Shown here one piece after another: positions 1 to 12,400 of a stretch of DNA of 64,000 nucleotides (the first letter of the stretch is position 1; each line of letters begins with the position of its first letter). The stretch is taken from positions 868,001 to 932,000 of the forward strand of contig JAFKAC010000005.1 in assembly GCA_025766275.1 (NCBI GenBank). The letters are read 5' to 3'. The translations under genes and the position numbers were made by a program. The stretch comes from Lactarius indigo (Eukaryota > Basidiomycota > Agaricomycetes > Russulales > Russulaceae). The notes under the pieces were generated by a model. It saw nothing but the letters and a program-made list of their open reading frames with translations, searched no databases and had not been told where the DNA came from.

Positions 1-2278
1 CCGGACAGAGCCCGGCACCAGGCATGGGTTCCTTAGTCTCTTCCGCTTGCATGCCGACATATAGCTCCAAGTTATCGATGTCATGATACAAAGCCTCAGC
101 AGCAGCCTCGGAGATAGTCAGTAAGAGGGATGTCAATATCAGGTGTCAACTGACGGCGACGCTCTCATCGGAGTTCCATTCCAGGAATGACTTGTAGGCT
201 ACCGGCGATTATCAGCGACTCTCGGGAAAGCGCACTCGGACCAAAAGTACTTACGGTTCAACCCCATGAACTCCCGAAACTCGTTTAACTGAAGCAGGGG
301 GATAAGACCCCAACGTAAACGTGATACAAAATATACTTACCGTGCATGCACCCCACGCCCGACCTTGCTCGATGCCCAACAGTTCGACCACACGCAACAC
401 CTCTGGCGTCCCACGTGCCCCAAAAGCGCGGGCAGGTGCTGCCGTCGCATTTTGAAGGATGCGTGCTAGGTCTGCGTCTGCAAAGCGTCCGTTGGCACTA
501 CGTTTAAGGCTGTGAGGGCAAGCGTGAGTGGCTCCATTGTAGAATCAAAAATGGCATTACAAACCCCCCGAATGTCCACTTTTTGATATCTGGGCCAGGG
601 TTCATCGCTCGCCGCGCGTTCGCAGTAAAATCTTTCACCGAAACCTATCGGGCGTTCAGTTACCGAAAGTTGAGAAGTCAAGGAAAGTACCCTACTGTCT
701 TCATATCGACCCCTTTCATCGACTCCGCAAAAAGTTTCTCTGTCCACTCCACATCAGGCTCTGATACGGCCGCATGCCAGCGATACAACAAATTGAATTC
801 GATGGATACAACGTTGCCCTCTCCACGTGGGGAGACTTCGTGATCAAGATCACGCGTGTTCTACGACGAGTCTTTCAGGAAACAGGCGAAGATATTTCAT
901 TCTAGCTCACCATCAAGGGGTCTAGGCGCCAAGGAGATCCATCTCGCACCAAACCAAGGATGGACCCAACGTAATCGCGCAAGATGATCTGCATAAAGTA
1001 CCCCGTATTTACCAGGCGGGCCCTTTGAAAAATCTCCTCGTCTTGGTCGGCGAGGGTAGCAGGATCGCAGAGCCGTGTGTCTTTGAAGGTTCCGTGTTCG
1101 TTGATGCAGAGGATCTTTTCTGCAACATACTTCGAGGCCAATGAGGCAGGTGCGAAATGAATGGCGTGTATACGGTAGACTTACGTTGTGATTGCGGCTG
1201 AGGATGACTAGAAGCGCGCAAACTGCGGGCGGCATATAGATCAAACGGCTGTCCGAAAATACATCGTTCCATAGCCTGCCAGTACCATCCCTTCGGCGTA
1301 CTTTGTTGACTTCTTCTTGCGAGTTGCCATACAGTGGACTTAGATCCAAATAGCTGCTCGCGTTGTTTCGCGTCCAACCTTTTACACTAAAGTCCGTGTT
1401 GAAAATGTTGTGTATGATAATTTCTGCAAAAGCAAAGAACAGGGAGGAGATTCCACCAGGGTGTTCCTTGAACTCGTCCCGCTTAAGAAGTTTATCGAAT
1501 ACCAGATCCGCGGAGGGTAAGGAAGCCGGGGGCAGGCAGCGCAGTGAAGGAACAGAGCGGGCATAAGGTGAACCCGCCTTTCCCATGGAGGGTATGAGTG
1601 GATTATAGTCTGAACCATCAGCAGGGCGGTAAGCATAATTCACAGATCTTGTGCGATAGGCGTCGGTGGGGTCACGGGAGGTATTGACAAACACAGTTCG
1701 ACTCCCATCAACCGGTGCCTGTTGATTCGGGGCAGGAAGGGCAAGATATCCACTAGGGGGGTGGGGCAAGTCCTTGTATACTAAATGGCTGCCTTGTGAA
1801 TATAATATATCCAAACGCCCGAGGTAAGCTCACATATTCCAATGACGTATTGCTGCAGCTTCAAGCTGAATTCCGGAGATTCGCCGCTTAATCTGGCCAT
1901 CAATGTCAAAAGTTTTTCAAGCTAACATAAGAACTGCGTCATGTGGTGTACCAATCAACGAACTGAGAACACATACGAGAAACTTGCGATCATCAATGGT
2001 ACCACCGAGATTGGCGGCAGCATCAATGTACGCAGGCTGGTAAGGGTGTGAGTCCAAAGTGGTGTCATAGTGCAATGTAAACAAGCACGCACAAGATCGG
2101 AAAGCGAAAATGCTGGACCACGGTCGACGGCATTCCTGATGTCAGTAAGAGGCCGAGACAACAAAGGAGGGACCGGGTGTGCGCCGTACGTATGCAGCGG
2201 AGCGTTGGAGGCAGCGAGATACTGGGCAGCAGTTTGCAGGCCGTCGACGGCGCGGTCGACCTGATCACGAAGAGACAT
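1..2278 (-). CDS. ppo: Psi-producing oxygenase (Ppo, linoleate dioxygenase/diol synthase), 3' part missing
   Basis: Haem dioxygenase of the animal-peroxidase/cyclooxygenase-like family that oxygenates linoleic acid to make psi-factor oxylipins, which control fungal sporulation and development. The start is the ATG at 2278 (MSLRDQVDRAVDGLQ). Across about eight exons I can read the family core in order: YNPLIPSMGKAGSPYARSVP, HPGGISSLFFAFAE, SSYLDLSPLYGNSQEE, ILSRNHN spliced to YVAEKIL, NTGYFMQIILRDYVG, FNLLYRWH (catalytic Tyr and proximal His region), WTFGG spliced to LKRSANGRFADADL, and near the left edge DIDNLELYVGM. All junctions I followed keep frame with GT..AG introns. Family members usually carry a C-terminal P450 or P450-like domain (hydroperoxide isomerase); that part would lie beyond base 1, so diol-synthase activity cannot be judged. 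Family assignment is very firm; the exact product (5,8-, 7,8- or 10-type) is unknown. Confidence 0.93.
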
Positions 2279-4071
2279 AACGAAGTGAGTTTGTGTGTGT
2301 GTGTGGGATTGGAGAACAGTGCCACATTATAGACGAGAGGCGAGTGGTATTTATATCGGGTGGGCGATGCGAAACGAGAAGGGCTTCCAAGAAGGCACCC
2401 AGATCTTCGTCACGGAATATCAAGTCACACGGTCACGATACGGAGCATAGCATCGACCGACCGTGGTATGGCTAATTTCAATTTCCCACAGCTGGGCGCT
2501 GATAGCACTCATCTCTGACCACCGTGGCCAGCCCATTCAGCTCGCGTTTCTATCCACGAAACTTGCCAAGGCTTTGCTGAACATGAGCAGGGCCATACGG
2601 AAACCGTCCCCCTCAAATGGCCGTGACTTCTGACCCCCAGAACCGCCCATCCTTAGTTGCTCATATGACGAATGTAGCCATGGCGCTACGCCCACGCGCG
2701 TTTGTCAACTCAGAGTGATGAGACCCGGCGTTATTATCTCGTTTCGTATACCAAGAGGCCCTAGGCCTAAGGAGCATCCGGTAATTTTGATCCCGTTCTA
2801 AAGAGTACGTTACAGTAATACTCTTCCATCCAAGCTTCCGTGTAGTCTAGCCGAAGACAATACAGTCACGTTGCCCGTCTAGATTTGGGCACTGGCTTAG
2901 AGGGCAACATCAGTACAGTAATCTAACACGAAATCGCCCATCACACTGCATGTTACACCATGCCACAATCAACAATGGAGCAAACGGCTGTGCCGTTACA
3001 GTACCGACTTGGCCCCGCAGGAAGTGGTACACAAGGATGTGATCATCCTACAATCATCATCGTCATCAATGGCACCGCCGTAGTACCCTCAGTCAGAGAT
3101 TCCGAGGCAAACTTATGCAGTAGCTCATCTACGAAGAAGCCAGGGCCTCGTTCTTGTGCCCAAGGAACCAATTCCGAGTTGGGGAGTTGCCGAAGTCGCC
3201 CTCCCAAACGCCGCAGGCTTAGTGGCAGGCGATGGCAGGGGGCAGTGTGCCATAATGAAATGCCTTGTGCCTCACGGTGCGACCACAAATAAATCGACGT
3301 CGCGGTGCCCCTTTTCTTTCCCAGTCCATTGATTTTTAGGGTGGCACGCGGAGTCAAGGCAGATTCCGAGGACAAGCCCCTGAAAACCCACGTCTTAGAA
3401 ACTGCCACATGAAGCTGCCATGCTGAAAAAACCGTTGCCGACCGCTCAAAATGCCTACGACTAGGAACCAGAAGCCAGACCATACACGGTCAGTGGGCGC
3501 CGAACCGATCTGTTTCCCCAATTCATGCTGTAATAATGTAATACTGCAACGATCGGTCCAAATACAGCGTAAACACCTTGAGTTAACAAAGAGCTAAATA
3601 TAGAGCGTTCTAAGTACTTGACAGAACGCATAATTGCTGTAACATCTCTTACGCATAAGGCAGGTCCATTCCATACAATGTCCCAGTACAGAACTACGCT
3701 GTGAAAGGCCAATAATATGAAAAAATAGCATCAGCGGACGAGAGGCGCACGCGTCCGGCGGTACAGCGGAACTCTAAATCAGGACGACTCGATCCAACAA
3801 TGCGAAAAAAAGTACCTATAAGAGAAAGAAAAAACGTTGATAAATATGTGTAGAACAGAACGTCAGAACTGCGGTGCTGGCACCCTCCAAAAAAAAAAAG
3901 TGAGAAAGCAGGAAAGCGGAATGTGATGTTCAGACTGGGTATCTGCTGTTTTAAGAGGATGAGCGGGTCTCTCTGATCATCTACCGTTCCAAAAGTCCTG
4001 CAGACAGCCATCTTCGTTCGTCATCCCGCGAAAAGCATCTCGAAACCGCAGTCCCATCACCCTCCGGCAGT
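2279..4071. other. Intergenic region, no supported gene
   Basis: About 1.8 kb between the start of the Ppo gene and the stop of the mucin-like gene, so it holds the Ppo promoter and the mucin 3' region. A short GT run lies at about 2293-2307, just upstream of the Ppo start. Open frames of 110 codons (2960-3292, +) and 146 codons (3043-3483, -) overlap each other, show no family motif and have no convincing exon partners. I see no RNA gene or repeat. Confidence 0.5.
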
Positions 4072-6872
4072 TCACCAATTGAGACTGCTTTGCGTTAAAA
4101 TTGGCGCAGAAATAGCACCCGTCGCCACTGGCGCTCTACGCTCGCGCACACCGTCCGGGCTGGTACGATAACTGTACTCCACCTGCGACACCTGCTGCAT
4201 GACGTGCTGAGGTTGTGCTACTGGCACGGCCGTCTGCTGCACCGCCTGTTGGCCCCGTAGACTATCCTCTGCGAAGTAGAAGCTCCGTCTGCGCTGCCCG
4301 CCAACACTGTCCTGGTCAAAGTCGCGGCCTGTACGATCCGGGTATGGGTCATTTGGCGCATTGGGATCGGACAGCCTTCGGTGACTCAAATCGCGACTCC
4401 GTTTGACACTGCGGTAGATGAGCACACCGAGGACGACAAGTGCCAGACCACCAAGAGCGCTGGCAACACCAATTATTGCGTCCGTTCGTGATTTATTCCC
4501 GCTCGAGCTGGCAGAACTAGTGGTCCCCGTTCCCGGTACCGCGTTTGGATCCTGTACTGAGGTGAGCGAATACGCTGGATTGACATGAGAGGCAAGAGTC
4601 TTGTACGGATCTTGGAGGCTTGTGTAAAACGGCGATGAGATCACCTTGATTTGATTTCCAAGTACAGCAACTTGATCCGACGGGATGTACAGAAGGAAAG
4701 TCGTTAGCAGCATGTCAACGTCCCCGGGACCGCTGTACGCGGCAGGTAAGAAGACCTGTAATGCAAATGTCTTGACCTTTTCGGAGGGTAGACCGAGCGC
4801 AGACTGAATTATTGTCGGTAGCCAGAGAAAAAGTTGTCCCTGAGACTGGGTATTCTGGGCAACGAATGGCCAGGACAAGAACTGGTCGAAGAGGATGCTG
4901 ACAAGACTAAAGCCGGACAGACTATTGGAATCAACTTGGGTAGGGGGGTATATGCGCGCAGGGAGATTCGATGGAAGGAGGACCGGTGTTGTTGTCGAAG
5001 GCAGGCTCGACGGGGAAACGATGGTCAACGTAGAGGGGACGGCATCGGGGTCACTCAGTGTGACTGGCGATGAGCTTGGGACGGATGCACCTAATAGCGA
5101 AGCCTGTGTGACATAGGACAGTTGGGTCTGCGGAGGAGGTGTGAACGATGGGAAAGACGTGTCACTGGTGGGGGTCGAGGAGAAACTAGTTGTCGAAGAA
5201 ACGGTGTCATTGGTTCCCGAGGGGAACGCTATCACAGGGGGCGAAGACAAGCTATCCAGGAGTCAGGGTTCAGCAACCAGTTGATACGGGAACGCTCATT
5301 CGAACTCACCTAGTCCCATTGCCCGACCCAGACGTAGTACTGACAGTTCCACTCCATGAGGTGGGGATACCGCTTGGGAAACTGGTAGAGAGGGTACTAC
5401 CACTCTGACCACTCGATGAAGGCTGGCTCTGAGTTCCGGGAGGCGACGAAGGGACGGTCGTACCAGAGTCAGGTGTAGTGGTAGAGCCACACAAACCTAG
5501 GGACCCGCATGACCCAGGAGGCGTAATAGTCGAAGATGTAAATACAGATGAACCCGTTGGAAGAGCAGGCGGTGAAAAGGAGCCAGAAGATGATGAACCC
5601 GGAGGCGAAGAAGATGGACAGAGGCCGAGAGAAATCCCAAGGGGGCCGCAAGGATCTGTGGACTGAGGCGGCGCCTGTGGAGTCGTCGCCGAGCTTGGCA
5701 AGGACGTACAAAGCCCAAGACTAATACCGAGTGAACCACAAGGATCCACCGGCTGGGATGGAGTCGACGTTTGGGATGGCGCCGACTGAGACGATGAGTC
5801 TGGCGGGTTTGTCGATGGGTTTGTTTGAGGCGTCGAGGTTAACGATGGAGTGCTAGCAGGGGGGCTCGAATTAGATGAGCAGTGACCAAGGAGCTGGCCA
5901 ACGGGTCCACAAGGATCAACCGGTGGAGAAGAGGATGGCGTAGTTGTAGGTGGCTCCGAATCGGAAGTAGGCGAAGATGAAGATGAGCCAGGGTCCGGAG
6001 TGATAGGCGGAGGAGAGGTTGACGGAGGCGGCTCGGACGTGGGCGACGGACTCGAAGCACTGGACGGAGGTGTTGACGAACTAGACGAAGGAAGTACACA
6101 TTCCCCATTAATCACTAGTCCCAGTGGACAGTCTGGTGTCGGTGTCGTTGTCGGTGTCGGTGTATCCGGTGAGGAAGTAGGGGGACTGGAAGGTGTAGAC
6201 GTGGTCTGACTCGTTGGAGGGTCTGTAGGTGGTGACGATGGAGAGTCGGTTGTCTGAGACGACGCTGAAGACGGTGTTGTTGAGGTCGTCGTCAGAGATG
6301 AGTCTGTATTACTAGAAGACGTCGGTAGGATACAGTTGCCCAAAAGGTCCAAACCTAACAAGCAAGAGGAGCTGTCAGGGGAAGGTGTAGATGATGACAG
6401 AGGCGACGAAGAGGTCCCAGAGCTAGTCGTCGAGGGTGTGGAAGTAGGGGTATCAGAAGAGGGCGGGGGACTCGTTGACGGAGGAGTTGTAGACGGCGTA
6501 TCCGACGATGGGGGAGTAGTCGTCGTGGAAGAGCTGGTCGATGGCGGGTCAGTATTTGTGGGGTCAGTGGTGGGGAGAGATGTCGCGTCCGACGAGGTTG
6601 TAGACGTGGAACTGGAGTCTGTGGAAACGATTAGACAAGAAAAGAAAGATGGCGGTGTACTTACCTGAGGTGGAGGTGGTCCCAGTATTACCAAGGAGAT
6701 CACCAACTAAATCACCTACAGCGCCAGGGATATCGAGCTGTCGATGGAGCTTCTTCTTGAATGCGAGGGAACGGCGAACGTGAGCAGGAGAGGGACCATG
6801 TGCATGAACAGAAAAGAACAAGACAAAAAAGGTGAAAAAAAAGACCAAGGGCAATCGATACTTGAGAGGCAT
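4072..6872 (-). CDS. Large Ser/Thr/Pro-rich single-pass membrane mucin, possible surface sensor
   Basis: Predicted 898 aa from three exons (6665-6872, 5310-6618, 4072-5251); introns of 46 and 58 nt have GT..AG ends and the joined length is a multiple of three. Order: signal peptide (hydrophobic residues 5-25, ending HAHG), a short amphipathic segment, a long Ser/Thr/Pro stalk to about residue 600, a folded stretch at about 610-740 (FDQFLSWPFVAQ ... LLYIPSDQVAVLG), a Ser-rich linker, one membrane helix at about 765-785 (IIGVASALGGLALVVLGVLIY) followed by basic RSVKRSRD, and a cytosolic tail of about 110 aa. The stalk holds six short Cys-bounded loops such as CGPLGISLGLC. This architecture resembles fungal mucin sensors of the Msb2/Hkr1 type, which feed MAP-kinase pathways; that role is inference. 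A wall-anchored adhesin is less likely because there is a real transmembrane helix and tail. Confidence 0.82.
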
Positions 6873-7286
6873 GTTCAGGAATCGGGAAGAACACGCGTGT
6901 GGCAGAGAGGAGGAGGAAGGAGAAGTAACGTAAAAGAGTGTGGAAGCACGAGCAGTGCAAATGAAGGGAAAAAGAGGGACTCAGAGTCGGGCAACGAGAC
7001 GACTGGGGAGTGGTCAACGGTGACGAAGGGTGATGAGACGGCCGGCCGAAGCAACGGGTGCGCTGGACAACGGCCGCAACTCCCGTTCTATTTTCCCATC
7101 AGAACCCGGATTATATTGATTTCTCGGCTAACATGATCATCTCTCTCAAGCACAGTTCCAGTTCTCATACCCTCGTCACTCGATCTATGATATCATGCAT
7201 CATGCATCATGGCTCATACTTGGCATGTCGCGTGCACCATACAAAATCAGTTTCGAGTACAACAAGACACCATCCCACCAACTCGA
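6873..7286. other. Intergenic region, no gene seen
   Basis: About 410 bp upstream of the mucin start and downstream of the uL23 stop. It must contain the mucin promoter. The frames that run through it on both strands are low-complexity continuations of antisense frames and carry no recognisable protein. A short direct repeat of catcat/gcatcatgcatcatg type lies near 7190-7210. Confidence 0.4.
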
Positions 7287-8004
7287 CTAGATAAACCCAA
7301 TCTGCCCACCATCAATGTTGGTCATCGTCAATAGTCAACACGACCATATTCACACGCACCTTGTTGGCAACATCGAGTGCGTCGTGGTCTGGAGTCAACC
7401 GTACATAGGCCTTCTTCTTGCCATCAGGTCTGTACGGTAATGATACGTTTGCATCAACGCAGTATTTCAGCCCAATTTCCTAATTTACCCACCGTATCAA
7501 CGTGTTCACCTTCGCGGCTTGAACCTCCCACAGTTTTTTTACTGCGTCCTTGATCTGGCGTTTATTTGCCTTGATATCAACGAGAAACACGAGTGTATTG
7601 TGTTCCTCGATCTTCTTCATCGCAGACTCAGTATTCAGAGGGCTGCCGGTCAGCGGTAAAAATAAGTTATAGCGGGACGAATGGAAGTGACTTGGGATAC
7701 GCACGAGACGATGGTGCGAAATTGATCCATGCGAGGCGCGTGTGGTACACTCTTGCGCTGATACTTGGGGTCCCGTGGTAGACGCAGAGTTTTTGGTCGG
7801 TGGAATGAGACACTCGTGCGCTTCTTGCGTGAAGAGTGCGAGTGCACACCCTGCAACGCGGCTTTCTTCGCCGTCTTGGCCTTGGCCTCCGGTTTCGAAG
7901 CTATTCAATCACCGCTCAGTTTTGCCCACTAGGCACTACAGACGATAAGGGAGTGTACTCTTAGCAGCGGCAGCCTTGCCCTTCGTGCTTTTGGTGGAGG
8001 CCAT
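7287..8004 (-). CDS. RPL25: 60S ribosomal protein uL23 (L23a/L25)
   Basis: Cytosolic large-subunit protein uL23, which binds 25S rRNA near the peptide exit tunnel and forms the docking site for SRP and nascent-chain factors. Five exons: 7959-8004, 7705-7900, 7493-7642, 7360-7429 and 7287-7301. Total 477 nt gives 158 aa, matching the usual 150-160 aa. Visible conserved blocks: a Lys/Ala-rich N-terminus ([15 protein letters not shown]), [89 protein letters not shown]. The last coding exon is only 15 nt and encodes IGFI plus stop, restoring the family's normal ending; reading through the preceding intron would give a wrong C-terminus. All four introns are 58-63 nt. Confidence 0.96.
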
Positions 8005-9438
8005 TTTGAATCTATTGAAAGATCAAGAAGACGAGGTTAGACGCGATACTTACAACGAATAAGACAGTGCGATGTCATCAATTATCCAGAGTTAGGCACT
8101 CTATGCCAGAGCCTCACTTCGCCAGCAGGGCTGGTCATTAACGCGGGACAAGACTGCAGATTCCTGCATTGTCATCCACACTCCCACCACCCCATCCACC
8201 ACCTGACAACGCCCTAGCGCAGAAACAAATCCCCCACATTCCCCAGAAAATGCAAGAGCAGACGACGAGTGCATTATGATGCTTACCTTGAGGTTCTTTC
8301 CGTCTAGATGGTTGTGTCCTTCGTGGCGAGAGCAAAATCGGGATAAGGTTTGTGGCGCGAGTTGCCGAATCTGGCTGTGATTGATAACTTACGGTGAAAT
8401 GGCTGCAGTGTTCAGCCGTACTCAAGGCCGCACTGTAATCATTTGTTGCATCGACGGACGTGCACAACGTGAAATCGATGCGACGCGATACGCCTTTTGG
8501 TTGTTATCGGTCTGATGTTGTTATTTTATTGGGATTCTACAGCCTACTTGACAGTCTGACTTACAGCGAACCCTCTCGGCTGCTCTCTCCCTCCTATTAG
8601 CTCCGCCCGTACAACGGAGACTATTGCCTTTCTAGATTATGACTTGCCCATTGTTGAGGGTGATGGGATGCGAAGTCGTGCCGTGCCAGCTTGTTCTGCC
8701 TTTTCTAAGGTCCGTCATGCCTTTGCACCTCGGATCACTAATTCCTTTTTGAAAAGTACTTTTCGGAAAACATTAGCTCCAGTCCTTTACAGTAGCTTCG
8801 GTCTCGCGTAAGTGGGGGCTCCACGATAAAATCCCGGGTGCTCTCCTCGGAGTGTCCACATACTGTGCACTTTGCACTGTCTGCTTTGCACAGTATGCTT
8901 TCTTGAATCTGTACAGGTAACTGTCGGCGGGACGTGGCTATTCGTAAAAAAAATTCAGTTCGCGTCTGTCTTGGAGAGTTTGGGGTTCCTGATTAGCTTA
9001 TTGAAATTGCGTGTGTCATTCACAGCATGACATGCACGACCATGGACTGCGAGAACTCGAAAAGTTTGACGAAGCTTGACCTTGACTGCACGAGTGGAAC
9101 TCTTTATTTAATACACAGCCATAAATGGTACCCTCCCAGGAATTGTGGACGATTAAGTTACGCCGGAATTGCATGTCGGTTTATGTGGGCCTATTAGCAC
9201 ACAGTACAAGAAACTCCACCCTGAGATAGGAGATAGACAAATTTCTAGCTCAGGCTGTAGGCTTCGTGTGGTTGGCGTTAAAAAACAAATTGAAAAAAAT
9301 GTACGTGACATTCGTGACCGTGTGGCAATGCAGATCACGCGGCGTGTGACACGATTAAGCGCCGATATTCTGCGAGCCTCGCGTTCCCGAGGCGCGCCTG
9401 CCTGTGTCCTTGCCATCAACATTAACGATCAAAGCAAG
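8005..9438. other. Divergent intergenic region between uL23 and SCC2
   Basis: About 1.4 kb between two gene starts on opposite strands, so it holds both promoters and probably 5' leaders. A 5' leader intron for uL23 is possible but cannot be placed by eye. An open frame runs in phase with the SCC2 start from 9169; I chose 9439 (MQDPNGWYG) because the upstream part lacks coding character. A short near-duplicate (actgtgcactttgcactgt, then tttgcacagtatgc) lies at about 8871-8900. Confidence 0.4.
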
Positions 9439-12400
9439 ATGCAAGATCCCAATGGTTGGTACGGCCGACAGCGATCAAATGCTGGACATCACTTGTATCC
9501 TATGCAGGAACCAGCTTCTAGTGCGTCTGCTCGAGCCCCAGATACTGTTCATGGTGCGCAGGCGCTGCCGGCAGTATACCGTGACCCTTTCACATCTGCC
9601 ACCTCAACAACACATGGTGAATTCTCCGGCCCTGGTCTCAGCCTAATTTCTTAATCTTTGTTTCAGTGACCCGTCTCCCCGCCCATCCGTCTGCTAGCGC
9701 ATCTACGCCCTGTGTGCAGCACTATTACGGTGCTAATAGCTATCAATACCCCTCACAGAATCCTCCTCCATACACGGAATATGTGACTGGGTTGAATCGT
9801 TCACAATCCTCACAGCATATAGAGGGAAATTCTGGTTACTGGGCCGGTGCTAGAGATGACACGTTGAGGTACATCGGGGCTCAGTCTAGCAGGCACGTAG
9901 TTTCCTTTATAGCCCAAATGGATGACTATATGCGCCCACATTATCTAGCAACTATCCAGAGTTTAATCATCATAGCCAATATGCGTCTTACCATACTTAT
10001 CCGTCGTATCCCACCAACGTACTTGCGCAGTCCGTCCTTCCTCAGACAGTGCACCCCTTTCCATATCCAACGCCACCGCCTCCGGGCATACACTCCTCTT
10101 CCTCCTCTCTCGCATTTGCCCTTGACGAGCGCGCAATTCCTCAAAAGAAGGCATACCCTCAGCGAGAATCAACAGGCATATTGAACAACTATCTGGACAA
10201 GTCTAGTCGTGAGCTGGAACGTGCACAGGCGGCGAAATACACAAACCCATCCAGCCCCTCGCGGTCGGATAGGAGCTTCAGCATACCACGATATGCTAGT
10301 CCCGATCCCCTTGAGCTTCCACCCAGCCAATCTGTGACGCCACAGAAGCGCAAATCAATAGAATTACTCCAGCCCCCCTCTGTCAAGCGGGTTCAGGCAC
10401 TACATAGAATGCCATCTTCTTCGCCACTCTCCAATCCTCCAACTACGCCCGCTTCTTCGTCCCAAGGCTCCTTCTCTACGCAGGGAACTCCATCTTCACA
10501 TGTTACTCCTCGATCCGCGCCTTCACACACGCCTAAGATGCGAGCGTATGTCGAGCTACCCCCGGCGCCTAAGTACTTTTCGTCGCAAAAGCCGTCTCAG
10601 CATGAAAAGAAGTCAAAAGTCAAAACATCGCATGTGCATCAGGGGGACAAACTCAAGACAGAAACTGACGACGAGGACGACCTTGGAGGATTTGGGCCAG
10701 AGGAAGACCATCCTCACCAACCGGGGAAGACGAGTCTCAGTATGACCGATGTCGGAAGATCTTCTGCAAAGCGTACTGGGGATCGGGACGACCGAGGTGA
10801 CACTTGTTTTCAATCAAGTTTCTATCCTCTGACGACGTTACACGTACAGTACCCCTAGAGAAGCTAGTCACATTTCTTGAAGACGTTTTTGAGGCCGAGG
10901 ACTCTCTTCCCGCGGATGCAGACCCAGAATTCCTCTCAATTGACTTCTTTTCTCCTCTTACTGTCGAGGCCTCCCGACCGCAGCTACACCCGAATCTTAT
11001 CCGCAAGCTCTCCAAGCTCATCTCTCAGGTTGCTCGTCCCGTGAAGCGTCTTCGTACGTCGACCGCCGTTAAGCAAGCCCTCCGAAGTTCGGCTCCCTGC
11101 AGCATCGCGGACATTGAAACGTCGACGCTTTCCCGAATCCTGAAGATTCTTGAACGGAGTGTGCGCGCCGGAGAGGACCTTGATCCGTTCAAAGCCGATA
11201 AGCCCGCCGAGATTCGTTCTCTTGCATCGCCCGGTAAGAAGGGAAAGGTTTCGAAGAAGCTTGGGGCCCATCGGCGATCACAAACCCCGGTCGGAGATGA
11301 CGGACCCCGACTCGGTGCTGATATAGGTGCTGCTGAACCTACCGCAGTCATTGATGGGGACCTTGATACACTTGCGCACACTCTTGAAATTGCGCGGGAT
11401 AGTATCCTTGCTGCGGACTGTTGTATCGCATTGCTTGGTGCAGACCGTTTGTCAAAGCAGGTCTATTCCGAAGAACTCATCACAGCTTGCCTTGGTGCTG
11501 TCAAAAATCAGCTTGAGCGAATTGTGTACCCATTTGTCGAGGGTTCCGATACTTCTGCGTTACTGCAGCACGTGTCCAAGCATGAAAAAAAACACAGAGC
11601 TCAAATTGCGGAAGTGTTCCAGGTGTTGACTTCTATTCTTCCGAGAATCAACAATTTATTCTGCGCAGACACTGTCGCTATGTCAGACTCTATAATCATT
11701 CAAGGGGTTTTTATCGCGATCGGTCCGTTCTTTGTCACCGAGGTTGGGACCTTTGACGGAAAAGGGAAGAAAGAGAGTTTTGTATTGAACACCCTCGGCC
11801 AAACGGCTATGCGCGGCCTTAGACTAGAGGCTCTATCACTCATCCGGAGCGTAAGCTGCTCAGTTCTGTGTTTATTTGGTTGTTCAAAGGTGTCTTGCAG
11901 ATATTTGCAAATCATGAAGATCAACGCCCGTGGATCATCGAAGAGATTCTCAGCTCCTTGATCAAGCTTTCTGATACCAAGCAAAAAGCGGGACAGTTTC
12001 GGTACGTACGGGCAGTCCAGAGTTTTATCATCTTATGACCAGTCTTAGACTTCGAGACGGGAGGTCAATACGGACAGTCTCTGCGCTACTTCTCCAGCTC
12101 GTTCAGACTTCTGCGCACGGCGTGCGAGTTGAGGCAAAGCGGCTTTCCAAAGCGCGGCAACAGGCACTTGTCATGCGGCGACAAGAGAGCATGGCGGAGG
12201 TACCGTCGGACAAGCCTGCAGACCCTTTTCTAAACGAGACGGACGAAGAGGTACTTTTGTCGAGATCACGGACTACGTTTTGCGTGAACTTTTTTGCAGG
12301 AAATTCAACTTTACATGTCCGGACTTGAGTCCGCAACCAAAGCTGCGAAGACTATCGTCCTTTTTCTCACGCAGAGATCCGGCAAGGCCAAAGCGACAAA

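Noticed and set aside
3043..3483. 146-codon frame on the - strand in the first intergenic region
   Set aside because: No family resemblance, no exon partners, overlapped by another frame of equal quality on the other strand.
5839..6668. Long antisense and frame-shifted open frames across the mucin stalk
   Set aside because: They mirror the Ser/Thr/Pro codon bias of the real gene (giving Arg/Leu/His- or Gly/Val/Asp-rich proteins) and have no motif or introns.
9169..9438. Upstream in-frame extension of SCC2
   Set aside because: Open, but without coding character; MQDPNGWYG at 9439 begins the Pro/Gln/Tyr-rich N-terminus that continues across the first intron.
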